Of a DNA stretch of 51,711 bases, positions 25,273 through 33,323 are shown piece by piece. The notes under the pieces are model-generated. The model was not told the origin of the DNA and ran no database searches. It was given only the letters and a program-made list of their open reading frames with translations. This DNA is from an uncultured Methanobrevibacter sp. (lineage in GTDB: Archaea > Methanobacteriota > Methanobacteria > Methanobacteriales > Methanobacteriaceae), in the NCBI GenBank assembly GCA_900320515.1, contig ONSJ01000009.1:1-51711 (forward strand), written 5' to 3'. A program made the translations under genes and the position numbers. Position 1 is the stretch's first letter; each line of letters begins with the position of its first letter.

Positions 25273-26724
25273 ATGGATTATGATGTCATATATATTGGAA
25301 GTGGAAATGCCGCTTGGCAAGGTGGCAGATTCTTAAGAAAAGAAGGACTTAAAATTTTAATCGTTGAAGAAAGTCTATACGGTGGAACCTGTGCAAACAG
25401 GGGATGCAACTCAAAGGCATTGCTTGATGCGCCTTATGAAATCAAGGCATTGACAGAAAACTTTGAGGGCGTTGGAAAAGACGGTGATTTTAATGTCAGC
25501 TGGCCTGATCTGATGAAGCTGAAAAGGAAACGCATTGCAAACATGGCCCCATTTTTGGACGGCAAATTCAAGGAATATGACCTTGATGTTGCCCATGGAA
25601 AGGGAATAATTTTGGATGAACATACCGTTAAAGTCGGCGATGAGACATTTACAACAGATAAGATTGTAATCTGCACAGGCCTGAAACCTGTCATTCCGGA
25701 TATCCCTGGAAAGGAATACCTGCATGACAGCACTGACTTTCTTGACATTGACGATTTGCCGAAACATGCAATCATCATAGGCGCAGGATTTGTCGGAATG
25801 GAATTTGCATCAATACTTGCAGAGGCAGGACTCAGCGCAGATGTTATAATCAGGGGAAATATGGCCCTTAAATACTTCCACCAACCATATGTACAGAACG
25901 TGATTGAAATACTCAAAGAAAAAAACATTAATTTCCATTTTAACCAGACAGTAACTGAAGTAATAAGCAATATCGATATAGAAAATCCCGAAGATAAGGT
26001 CCTTAATGTTGAAAATGCATTGAACTCAGATGATGATTTAAGAGATCCTGAAGCAAAAATTGATAACGTTGCCTATGAAGACGGCTTTACAGTCAAATGT
26101 GAAAGCGGCCTTAGCCTGACCGGAGACTATGTTATTGCCGCAATGGGCAGAACAGCAAACGTTGAAGACATCGGCCTTGAAAATGTGGGCCTGACATACA
26201 CAAACAAGGGAATTAAGGTAAACGGACACCTTCAGACTGAAGTTCCCAACATCTATGCTTCAGGGGATGTTGCAGATACAGGAATTGCAAAGCTTGTAAC
26301 CGTTGCAATACATCACTCAAAATACCTTGCAAAGGAATTGCTGGGCAAGGCTGATGAGATAACCTATCCTGTCGTTCCTGCAGTTGCATATACAATTCCA
26401 AGAATTGCGACAGTTGGCGTTCCTGCATATGTGGCTGAAAAAAGCGATGAATATGATGTGCATACAATCAGATATGGCAACTCATACTCTCTTGAGCTTA
26501 AAAATGACAGGACAGCTGAGGCAAAGGTGATTGTGGATAGGGACCTCAACATTGTGGGTGCTGAAATATATGCTGCGGATGCTGAAAATGTGGCGAACAT
26601 GTTCGCATTCATCATCAATAAGAAAATAACCCTTGAAGAGCTGGACTATATGATTTATGCCTTCCCTTCAAGCAGTTCAGTATGCCTGTACAAGCTGCAC
26701 AACATCCACTATGATTTCAGTTAG
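25273..26724 (+). CDS. Class I pyridine-nucleotide disulfide oxidoreductase-like flavoprotein
   Basis: The 483-aa protein resembles dihydrolipoyl dehydrogenase and mercuric reductase: FAD motif GSGNAAWQGG (9-18), redox pair C40-ANRG-C45, ICTGLKPVIP, NAD(P) motif GAGFVGMEFASILAEAG, and IYASGDVADTG for the second FAD contact. The usual C-terminal catalytic His-Glu pair (HPTxxE) is missing and reads FPSSSS near residue 466, so the mechanism must differ; it may act on a substrate not needing a proton relay. Some coenzyme A or quinone reductases of this group also lack the pair. ATG 25273 follows AGGAG. A terminator hairpin overlaps the stop codon. Confidence 0.82.
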   Translation: MDYDVIYIGSGNAAWQGGRFLRKEGLKILIVEESLYGGTCANRGCNSKALLDAPYEIKALTENFEGVGKDGDFNVSWPDLMKLKRKRIANMAPFLDGKFKEYDLDVAHGKGIILDEHTVKVGDETFTTDKIVICTGLKPVIPDIPGKEYLHDSTDFLDIDDLPKHAIIIGAGFVGMEFASILAEAGLSADVIIRGNMALKYFHQPYVQNVIEILKEKNINFHFNQTVTEVISNIDIENPEDKVLNVENALNSDDDLRDPEAKIDNVAYEDGFTVKCESGLSLTGDYVIAAMGRTANVEDIGLENVGLTYTNKGIKVNGHLQTEVPNIYASGDVADTGIAKLVTVAIHHSKYLAKELLGKADEITYPVVPAVAYTIPRIATVGVPAYVAEKSDEYDVHTIRYGNSYSLELKNDRTAEAKVIVDRDLNIVGAEIYAADAENVANMFAFIINKKITLEELDYMIYAFPSSSSVCLYKLHNIHYDFS

Positions 26725-26753
26725 GATTTTTCCTAACTTACTTAATTTTTTTT
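26720..26753 (+). terminator. Intrinsic terminator with stop codon in the stem
   Basis: GTTAGGA / TCCTAAC forms a 7-bp stem with a TTTT loop, then a T-run at 26746-26753. The TAG stop codon (26722-26724) lies inside the left arm. Confidence 0.75.
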
Positions 26754-26761
26754 AAAAATAG

Positions 26762-27721
26762 TTATATTACTTCAAAATTGATGAGTTTTACCTTATTTGA
26801 ATGGAGCTTAGGATTTTCATCTATTTTTTCGGATAGCTTTGTAGTGATGTATTTTTTGTTGTCATCCGGAAATACAGTGGCGATTTTCAACTCATCATTG
26901 TCCATAAGGACACTTGCAAGGAAGTTTGCTCCGCTTGAAATTCCTATTCCCAAACCGAACTCCTTGGCTATTCTTTTGGACATGTTGATTGCATCGCAGT
27001 CATCAATCAATACGATATCATCAATAAGATCTTCATCCACAATGCCCGGAATGAAGTCATCACCTATTCCTTCAATCATGTGGCTTCCCTCTTCCATTCC
27101 CATCTTAAGTATGGACAATGTGGAAGGTTCGAGTGCAAATACTTTTGAATCTGGATTGTGGTCCTTTATTCTCTGACCGATTCCCATCAGTGTTCCGCCT
27201 GTTCCGATTCCTGAAACGAAAGCGTTCACATCAGGAATCTCATCTATTATTTCCTGGCCGGTAGTGTAATATTGGGCCTGAGTATTCAATTCATTATCAA
27301 ATTGGAGTGGTTTATATGCACCGATTTCCTCTGCAAAGTCATCAACCATCTCCAAGGCCCTCTTGAATCCGCCTTCCTCTTTTGATACCAGATGAACGTG
27401 AGCTCCGTACATCTCAATGAGTTTTCTTCTCTCAAGGGATACCCAGTCAGGCATGAATATGTGGACCTCATGGCCGAAAAGGGCGCCGATGGCACTGAAT
27501 GCAATGCCGGTGTTTCCGCTTGTAACTTCAATGATAGGCTGGCCGTCTGCCAAATTGCCGTTTTTTCTTTCATTTTGGATAATGTATAATGCAATCCTGT
27601 CCTTTATGCTTCCGGTATAATTGTAGTATTCGAGCTTGGTGTATATGCTGCCCTTCTTTCCTTCATATTCATAATCAATCTTAATCATCGGTGTGTTTCC
27701 AACTAGCTTTTCCACATTCAT
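26762..27721 (-). CDS. Cysteine synthase-like PLP enzyme (CysK/CBS family)
   Basis: The 319-aa enzyme has all main features of fold-type II beta-eliminating PLP enzymes: VGNTPMI, the Schiff-base Lys in TGSIKDR (about 40-46), SGNTGIA (phosphate loop) and GTGGTLMG (cofactor phosphate grip). Members make cysteine from O-acetylserine or O-phosphoserine, or act as cystathionine beta-synthase. No regulatory CBS domain is present. The C-terminal part EGIGDDFIPGIVD matches cysteine synthase. The start is ATG 27721; a TTG 15 nt upstream is less likely. An IS1182-type element inserted just upstream, but the promoter seems to lie between it and the gene. Confidence 0.85.
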   Translation of the reverse strand: MNVEKLVGNTPMIKIDYEYEGKKGSIYTKLEYYNYTGSIKDRIALYIIQNERKNGNLADGQPIIEVTSGNTGIAFSAIGALFGHEVHIFMPDWVSLERRKLIEMYGAHVHLVSKEEGGFKRALEMVDDFAEEIGAYKPLQFDNELNTQAQYYTTGQEIIDEIPDVNAFVSGIGTGGTLMGIGQRIKDHNPDSKVFALEPSTLSILKMGMEEGSHMIEGIGDDFIPGIVDEDLIDDIVLIDDCDAINMSKRIAKEFGLGIGISSGANFLASVLMDNDELKIATVFPDDNKKYITTKLSEKIDENPKLHSNKVKLINFEVI

Positions 27722-27803
27722 AATTATCCAATCCAATTCAATATTAAACTATTATATATCTGTATCTTGATTGTAATATATTTTTTTGAAAATTTTTTTT
27801 TCT

Positions 27804-27808
27804 GTTTT
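27804..27808. repeat. Left target-site duplication of the insertion element
   Basis: GTTTT here is repeated exactly at 29531-29535, directly outside the two element ends. A 5-bp duplication indicates a recent, complete insertion. Confidence 0.6.
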
Positions 27809-29530
27809 GAGGATGTGACGCAAAATTTTTAATCGAATTTTGTGTTTTTGATTTTTTTGTAATTTTTCTTATTTTTAGTTGTTTTTTCTGTTTATTTCGT
27901 TGTATATTCTTTTTAGGTTGTGTCCGATTGTGTATAGTTTGAATTCGGTATTTGTATTTTTTATTCCTGTTGTGGTGAATTCATGTAGTTTCATGTTTTG
28001 TTTTAGGTGTGCAAAGGGTAATTCTGCTGTTTTTGATCGTTTTTTGTAGATTTTTTGCGCCCAGTCAGTTTCCATTTTCCGTTGCATTCTGATTTTGGAA
28101 GGGTTTCCATAGTCTTGAATTATTCTGTAATTGTCTTTTTGGCAGCAATATTCTTTCATAATGCAGTTTTTACATTCATTTGTCCAATAACTTGTTCTTT
28201 GTTTGTTTTTGTATTCATATGTTCTTCTTCGATATAAAATTTCTCCTAAAGGACAAATATAGGTTTCGATTTCCGCATCATAGTTGAAATTATCTTTTTG
28301 GAAAGGTTTTTCCCATAGATTATATTTCTTTTCTTTTCTTGAGAGTTTTCTGGTGGATATGTAACCATCTATCCCTTTTTCTTCGAGATAGGTTGTGTTT
28401 TGATCTGTGGAATATCCGTTATCGGCACTGAATTGGAAATTGGAAGGCATTTCATCATATATTTCTTCCAAATTAGATTCTAATTGTTCTATTGATGGAA
28501 TTAGTTCGAAATGGTCTGTTGGATTTTGTGTGACGTATGATGTGAGTATTATTCCTTTGTATTCGTCTACAATGATTTGTGCATTGTAATCCCATTCCCA
28601 TTTACCTTTTTTATTCTTCATCAAGCGTGCATCAGGGTCATTGATGCTGATTACGTCTTTTGGTGATTCTTTTACTTTTTCTTCGAGTTCATTGAGTTTT
28701 TTTAAAACATCTTCAGGATGTTCTTTTGCTTGTTTTAAAAGATTTAAACTTGAAGAACGAAGTTTATCTTTGTTTCTATTACTTTTAGTTGATTCTTCTA
28801 TTTCTTTTACTGTTTCTTTGAATTTTTCTTTGTCAGTTAATGATTCTGGAACGCTGTTTCCTGATTCATCGCCCAATTCTTCATCTTCTTCATGATCTAA
28901 TTCAATACTTTTTTTCAAGTGTTCTTTCATGATTTTGATTTGATTTTCATCAGTTAATTTATTAATTGATGTTTTTGCTTTGATTTTAGTTCCATCCAAG
29001 CTCAGATGATGGATTTTGATTAAATCATTATCTTTTGCAATTTTAATGGTTGTTTTAAATGCATCGTCAATTAAATCCGAATATTCGACTTTAAATCTTG
29101 CTATTGTTCGATATGATGGTTTTTCCATCGCTGCAAGATACATATATGCAATGTCAGTTCGTGTTTTTCTTTCTATTTCCCTTGAAGACAATCCACCATC
29201 GAAAACACTCATTAAAATGAGCCTGAGCAATAATTCTCGAGGATAAGCAAATTCACCAGGAGTTCCACGAAATTCCCGGTTCGCTTTCGAACAATCAACT
29301 AAATCAACCACATTTTTAATAAAATAGCACGGATGATCTTTAGGAATCAAGTTTCGCAAGTCCATAGGGACCAACATAGTCTGATTAATATTATCATCTT
29401 TCAAAACCATAAATAAAACAACCATAAAGATTAATCTCTATAATAAAAGATTGTACTTCATAGTATATAAAATTAAAGGAAAAATAAGCAAAATAAAATT
29501 AAAAAAATAGTGACTTCGTGTCACATCCTC
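27809..29530 (-). mobile_element. Complete IS1182-family insertion sequence, about 1.72 kb
   Basis: The element is bounded by imperfect inverted repeats: GAGGATGTGACGC on the left, and on the right TCACATCCTC (29521-29530) preceded by GACTTCGTG. It carries one transposase gene on the minus strand and a 5-bp GTTTT duplication on both flanks. The insertion lies between genes, upstream of the cysteine-synthase gene. Confidence 0.85.
27875..29410 (-). CDS. IS1182-type transposase
   Basis: The 511-aa DDE transposase begins with the DUF772-like domain (LIPKDHPCYFIKNVVD, FAYPRELLLRLILMSVFDGGLSSREIE) and continues with a central catalytic region (LSLDGTKIKAK with the first Asp; FQFSADNGYSTDQNT with the second). 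A four-Cys segment (CPLG...CKNCIMKEYCC) follows, and the C-terminal block with PFAHLKQNMKLHEF holds the late catalytic Glu region. It appears intact. The start is ATG 29410; an ATG 15 nt upstream is possible. The highly charged middle linker is typical of the family. Confidence 0.9.
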   Translation of the reverse strand: MVLKDDNINQTMLVPMDLRNLIPKDHPCYFIKNVVDLVDCSKANREFRGTPGEFAYPRELLLRLILMSVFDGGLSSREIERKTRTDIAYMYLAAMEKPSYRTIARFKVEYSDLIDDAFKTTIKIAKDNDLIKIHHLSLDGTKIKAKTSINKLTDENQIKIMKEHLKKSIELDHEEDEELGDESGNSVPESLTDKEKFKETVKEIEESTKSNRNKDKLRSSSLNLLKQAKEHPEDVLKKLNELEEKVKESPKDVISINDPDARLMKNKKGKWEWDYNAQIIVDEYKGIILTSYVTQNPTDHFELIPSIEQLESNLEEIYDEMPSNFQFSADNGYSTDQNTTYLEEKGIDGYISTRKLSRKEKKYNLWEKPFQKDNFNYDAEIETYICPLGEILYRRRTYEYKNKQRTSYWTNECKNCIMKEYCCQKDNYRIIQDYGNPSKIRMQRKMETDWAQKIYKKRSKTAELPFAHLKQNMKLHEFTTTGIKNTNTEFKLYTIGHNLKRIYNEINRKNN

Positions 29531-29535
29531 GTTTT
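29531..29535. repeat. Right target-site duplication
   Basis: GTTTT directly after the right inverted repeat, matching 27804-27808. Confidence 0.6.
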
Positions 29536-29544
29536 GAAAAATAA

Positions 29545-30033
29545 TCATCTCGACCACTGGTAGGCCATCCTTGGAGAGCCGTCTGTAACATATATTGTAC
29601 CGCACTTTTCAAATCCGCTTTTTTCAATTTGGCCCTGCATTATGATATTGTCTGAATGGGTGTCTATTCTGATGTTTGTGTGTTTTTCCTTCAGGTATTT
29701 GATGGCGCACCTGAATATGCCGTGAACCCTGCCATCGCTTGCGATTCTATGGACGGTCACATATTCATCATCGTTGAGCCATTTGCCATTTTCGATATGT
29801 TCGTATGTAGGCTCATCACCCTTAAAAACCGCAAACACTCCATGGATATCACTTCCTTTGCAGACTAGATGACAAGCTTCATTTTCAATGTCACTTTCAA
29901 TAAGTTCCTTTGGAGGATATGCGTGTCCCCACTGGTTAGGATTTCCGGATTTAATCATGAAATCCTGAGCGATTCCGTATATCTCCATGATTGCATCCAA
30001 ATCCTCAATTGCGGCTTTTCTGATATGCATCAT
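29545..30033 (-). CDS. GNAT-family N-acetyltransferase
   Basis: The 162-aa protein matches the acetyl-CoA-dependent GNAT fold: IRKAAIEDLDAIMEIY (start), a central strand with HLVCKGSDIHGVFAVF, VTVHRIASDGRVHGIF (the acetyl-CoA-binding strand and loop, although the usual RxxGxG/A is degenerate), and NIIMQGQIEKSGFEKCGTIYV at the end. The substrate is unknown. ATG 30033 is chosen; ATG 30030 is next to it. It lies just outside the IS element and about 20 bp from the secreted-protein gene, whose stop lies at 30078. Confidence 0.82.
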   Translation of the reverse strand: MMHIRKAAIEDLDAIMEIYGIAQDFMIKSGNPNQWGHAYPPKELIESDIENEACHLVCKGSDIHGVFAVFKGDEPTYEHIENGKWLNDDEYVTVHRIASDGRVHGIFRCAIKYLKEKHTNIRIDTHSDNIIMQGQIEKSGFEKCGTIYVTDGSPRMAYQWSR

Positions 30034-30055
30034 ATAAATCAACTCAAATTTAATC

Positions 30056-30096
30056 AAAAAAAGAAAAAGAAATTGAATTATTTTGTAAATTCAATT
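30056..30096 (-). terminator. Terminator overlapping the stop codon of the 30078 gene
   Basis: AATTGAATT (30071-30079) and AATTCAATT (30088-30096) form a 9-bp stem whose left part includes the stop codon, followed on the minus strand by a T-rich run (30056-30070). Confidence 0.6.
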
Positions 30097-30506
30097 GATT
30101 TTGCCATGTCTATTGCATCAGTCCTGTTGTTGTATCCAACAACAACCATGATTCCATCATCAACGGCCATGGCTCCGTAGAACTTGTCTTTTTTGTATAC
30201 CCTGATGTCCCCATCTTTTCCATCAGCTTTAAAACCTGAAGCCTTTTGGAATTCATCAAATTCATTGTCACTTAGGTTTTTATTGATTGACTGATCTGCA
30301 TAATACGTTACTAAAAGGCTTTTGTCTTTATCCATAAATAATATGATACCATCTTCTTCGGTTTTTTTCAAATTGGATCCCTTAACAACATCCATCTTGA
30401 ATTTACCGTCAAAATCTTGCTTTTCGAAACTGGTGGCGGCTACTGCAGATAGGGAAAATGCACATGCGACCGCCAGTATGAATAGTATCAGCATATATTT
30501 TTTCAT
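30078..30506 (-). CDS. Small secreted protein, 142 aa
   Basis: The signal peptide (about 1-24, ending SAVAA) is followed by an acidic/basic mature part of about 118 residues. Its outline (FDGKFKMDVVKGS, VTYYADQSINKNLSD, DGIMVVVGYNN) resembles the other small secreted proteins here, especially the 49435 gene with its C-terminal redox-free beta strands. GGAGGT precedes the ATG. No recognised domain or lipobox. Confidence 0.75.
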   Translation of the reverse strand: MKKYMLILFILAVACAFSLSAVAATSFEKQDFDGKFKMDVVKGSNLKKTEEDGIILFMDKDKSLLVTYYADQSINKNLSDNEFDEFQKASGFKADGKDGDIRVYKKDKFYGAMAVDDGIMVVVGYNNRTDAIDMAKSIEFTK

Positions 30507-30875
30507 TTGTAAACCTCCAATTTGGTTATATAGTTATTTAATTAATTTATTTATATATATTTTTAATTATTACAAAATATATTACATTATGTTCACAAAA
30601 AAATCAAAAATGAATGTTTTCAATAATATTGACATGTGCCAAGTATATCATTTTAGCATTCTGTTTATTATTTACTTATTGCTGTCATCATATCACCACT
30701 TTGAATAAAAAAAATATTATGGAATAACTCAAATCATTTAATTTAGAAATAATCATGTCTCAAATTTATTTTATTATTGAACAAATTAAATTAATGAATT
30801 TATTTAAATTTTGAATATTCATAAAATTTTCGAATGATAAAAATTTAGGCCATCTTTTGGAAATAAATATAATAA
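30507..30875. other. Intergenic AT-rich region
   Basis: It contains the minus-strand promoter of the 30078 gene and a 39-codon open frame at 30589-30708 without a ribosome site, which I do not count as a gene. Nothing else is recognisable. Confidence 0.4.
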
Positions 30876-30926
30876 TTTATATACTTTTAAAAATAGAAAT
30901 TGGAATATAAGGAATATTCTTATGTT
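30876..30926 (+). promoter_or_regulatory. TATA box and 5' leader hairpin of the Lys-rich surface protein
   Basis: TATA box TTTATATA (30876-30883) is followed at 30904-30926 by AATATAAG / CTTATGTT around a 7-nt loop (one G-U pair). The hairpin starts 28-31 nt after the TATA box, near the 5' end of the mRNA. This is close to the arrangement at the two large surface-protein genes. Confidence 0.45.
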
Positions 30927-30949
30927 TAAATTGATTTAAAGGTGAAAAC

Positions 30950-32542
30950 ATGTTTAATAAAAAATATATTATGATTCTGCTATTGCTGATAGTAAGCATC
31001 TGTGCAATGTCGACTGTTAGTGCAGCAGATAATGTTACAGATACCGTGGCTAGCGATAATACCCCCGATATCGTAGCAGTTGATGAATCAAACATTGATG
31101 ATTTAGAAAAAACTTCAGATGAACCAGACAATCAAGACATATTGGCTAATTCACAGGAAGATTCAAAGATATCCAAAGATGAATCCCAAGGGACACTTTC
31201 ATATTACATGTGGTCTCCGGATGCTGATGACTATGATGTGCAATTCCGTTATGGCACTTATAATCTTGTAGGTTCATATAAAGACAAGGAACTCAGATAT
31301 TATCTAACCCCATATGATACAGGCAATATTTATTATTATAAGTATGATTTCGCATTACGCATATATGATAGCATGAGAGAAGATAGTCAATATTACTATT
31401 GGGGAAATAAGGTTTATGACAGCGGAAGGATTTGCGGTGACTCCATTTCTGAAAAAACAGAATGTATCATAACAGTTCCAGGAAATACATTCAAAGCCGG
31501 AACATATTATCTCGTATTTTATAATTACCTTGATAACATAATTATGGACGGTCCAAACAAGCTGGTAGTCAAGGATACTGGAGTAATCACTGCCAACAAT
31601 TATAATGCATTCTATAATTCAGGCACACCTTTTACAATAAGATTGACTGATAAAAGCACAGGCAAAGGAATTAAGGGAGATATCAAGGTTGCATTTTCCA
31701 ACGGGGTAACAAAATATCTCACTACTGATTCCAACGGTTATGCAAGCATCGTACCTCCGGTAGGTATAGGAACATATACTGTTACTATTTCTTCAAACAA
31801 TGCAAATCTTGATGCTGCAACCATTCAAAGAACAGTCACTGTTAAAAAAGCTAAAGTATCTGTGAAAGCTAAAAAAGTAGTTGAATACAAAGGATTCAAA
31901 ATCAAACTTAAGGCCACCGTAAAAAGCAACGGCAAGAATGTCAACGAAGGAAAAGTCCAATTTAAGATTAATGGTAAGAAATACAATGTCAACGTTAAAA
32001 ATGGTGTTGCCACTAAAAAGCTTAAATTGAAAAAGATCAAAAAATACAAATACACTGCTAAGTATCTTGGAAATGCCAACCTGTATAAGTCCAAAGTTTC
32101 CAAGGCAAAGGCGATTATGAAAAAACGTCAGAAAGTCAAAATCACTTTCAAAAAGCCTGTAGTATATACCGGCCAAACTAAAAAAATTGTCGTTAAAATA
32201 AAATCCAGAGGCAAATATGTCAAAGGAGGATGGCTTTTCATAAAAAGCAAAGCAGGTATAGATAAGGTCAAGGTTAAAAAAGGAAAAATCACATTATATG
32301 CCTATGGTTCATTAGCTGACCATTATAAGGGAACCAATGGTATTGACAAGTACTATAGAAAGACCGTGACTAAAAAATGGTGGATGAAATATAAACCTGA
32401 ATCACATAAATACTATGCTAAAAAGGTAAACTATAAGGCAACTTCAAAATTCAAATGTGACCTGTGCGGTAAAAAATCTACCCATTACCACTACAGCTAC
32501 GGTTACTTTGTCGTGTACAAGTATAAAATAGTAGTATCTTAA
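30950..32542 (+). CDS. Lys-rich surface protein with Ig-like repeats and C-terminal zinc-type site
   Basis: The 530-aa secreted protein has a signal peptide (about 1-26, ending TVSA), an acidic Asn/Asp-rich stretch and a region without known homology (about 70-200). At least one Ig-like repeat with TDSNGYAS and IGTYTVT follows, then very Lys-rich repeat-like segments (VEYKGFKIKLKATVK, GKVQFKINGKKYNV, TYKVK-type). The C-terminal tail contains C-x2-C-x5-H-x-H (CDLCGKKSTHYH), a possible zinc site outside the cell. ATG 30950 follows AAAGGTGA. The charge pattern suggests binding to an anionic surface, perhaps pseudomurein. Confidence 0.78.
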   Translation: MFNKKYIMILLLLIVSICAMSTVSAADNVTDTVASDNTPDIVAVDESNIDDLEKTSDEPDNQDILANSQEDSKISKDESQGTLSYYMWSPDADDYDVQFRYGTYNLVGSYKDKELRYYLTPYDTGNIYYYKYDFALRIYDSMREDSQYYYWGNKVYDSGRICGDSISEKTECIITVPGNTFKAGTYYLVFYNYLDNIIMDGPNKLVVKDTGVITANNYNAFYNSGTPFTIRLTDKSTGKGIKGDIKVAFSNGVTKYLTTDSNGYASIVPPVGIGTYTVTISSNNANLDAATIQRTVTVKKAKVSVKAKKVVEYKGFKIKLKATVKSNGKNVNEGKVQFKINGKKYNVNVKNGVATKKLKLKKIKKYKYTAKYLGNANLYKSKVSKAKAIMKKRQKVKITFKKPVVYTGQTKKIVVKIKSRGKYVKGGWLFIKSKAGIDKVKVKKGKITLYAYGSLADHYKGTNGIDKYYRKTVTKKWWMKYKPESHKYYAKKVNYKATSKFKCDLCGKKSTHYHYSYGYFVVYKYKIVVS

Positions 32543-32575
32543 GGGAAATCCCTTTCCCTTATCCTTATTTTTTTT
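32541..32575 (+). terminator. Intrinsic terminator after the Lys-rich surface protein
   Basis: AAGGGAAA / TTTCCCTT (8-bp stem, loop TCCC) followed by a T-run at 32568-32575. The left arm overlaps the TAA stop codon (32540-32542). Confidence 0.75.
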
Positions 32576-32668
32576 AAAAAACAAAAATACTTTTAATTAA
32601 TCAGCTTTTTTTAAACAATAACTTTTGATTTTTACAGTTAATTTTATTAATGATGAATGAAATATTAT

Positions 32669-32690
32669 ACCTAACGAACGGTTGGTAGGT
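32669..32690. promoter_or_regulatory. TetR operator candidate overlapping the ribosome site
   Basis: ACCTAACGAAC and GGTTGGTAGGT form an imperfect 22-bp palindrome with outer ACCTA/TAGGT and inner AAC/GTT. The right end is the TAGGT ribosome site of the TetR gene, so binding would block both transcription and initiation. It fits autoregulation. Confidence 0.6.
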
Positions 32691-32693
32691 AAA

Positions 32694-33323
32694 ATGAATA
32701 CTAAAGAAAGGATTTTTGATGTGGCACTGGATCTGTTTTCAAAAAAAGGATACGACTCAGTTTCACTTAGGGAGATTGCTGAAGAGGTGGGCATTAAAAA
32801 AAGCTCAATATATAGTCATTATTCATCAAAGGAAGCAATACTAATAGACATATTTCAATACTTAAGCGGACTTTTTGAATATGATGAACTGCTGAACAGC
32901 AAGGAGCTTGTCCTGTCAAGCGATAATGAGATATTGCTTGAAAACCCGGAAATGTTCTATCATATGGGTTCTGAAGCGATAAGGAAGATGTTCACCCAGG
33001 AGAGAAACCTGAAAATATGGAAATTGATATTTATCCAAATGCATTACAATGAACATATAAGACTGTTTTTCAAAGATGAGATATTGAAAAAACCGTTGAT
33101 GTTCTGGAGGGAGTTTTTCACAATTCTTAAGGAAAACGGCATCATCAGACAAGACCTTGACCCTGAACTCCTGGCCAAGGAGTATTACAGCTTTCCGATA
33201 TACATGATTATGGAGATGTGTGCGGAATATGAAGACATTCCTCAAAATCTCCTTGATGATTTTTTCAAACAGACAGAAGATCATGCCAATTTCCTGCTCG
33301 ACTGCATAAAGGTGAAAAAATGA
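32694..33323 (+). CDS. TetR/AcrR-family transcriptional regulator
   Basis: The 209-aa protein has the canonical N-terminal TetR helix-turn-helix: TKERIFDVALDLFSKKGYDSVSLREIAEEVGIKKSSIYSHYSSKEAIL (about 2-49). The C-terminal helical part would bind a ligand and dimerise. ATG 32694 follows TAGGT by 3 nt; an upstream ATG-like start 12 nt earlier is rejected as it lacks an independent ribosome site. Its last codon overlaps the ATG of the radical SAM gene (ATGA), so the two are translationally coupled. An operator palindrome lies directly upstream. Confidence 0.92.
   Translation: MNTKERIFDVALDLFSKKGYDSVSLREIAEEVGIKKSSIYSHYSSKEAILIDIFQYLSGLFEYDELLNSKELVLSSDNEILLENPEMFYHMGSEAIRKMFTQERNLKIWKLIFIQMHYNEHIRLFFKDEILKKPLMFWREFFTILKENGIIRQDLDPELLAKEYYSFPIYMIMEMCAEYEDIPQNLLDDFFKQTEDHANFLLDCIKVKK

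Noticed and set aside
30589..30708. 39-codon frame in the intergenic region before the Lys-rich surface protein
   Set aside because: There is no ribosome site or promoter at normal spacing, and the composition matches spacer DNA.
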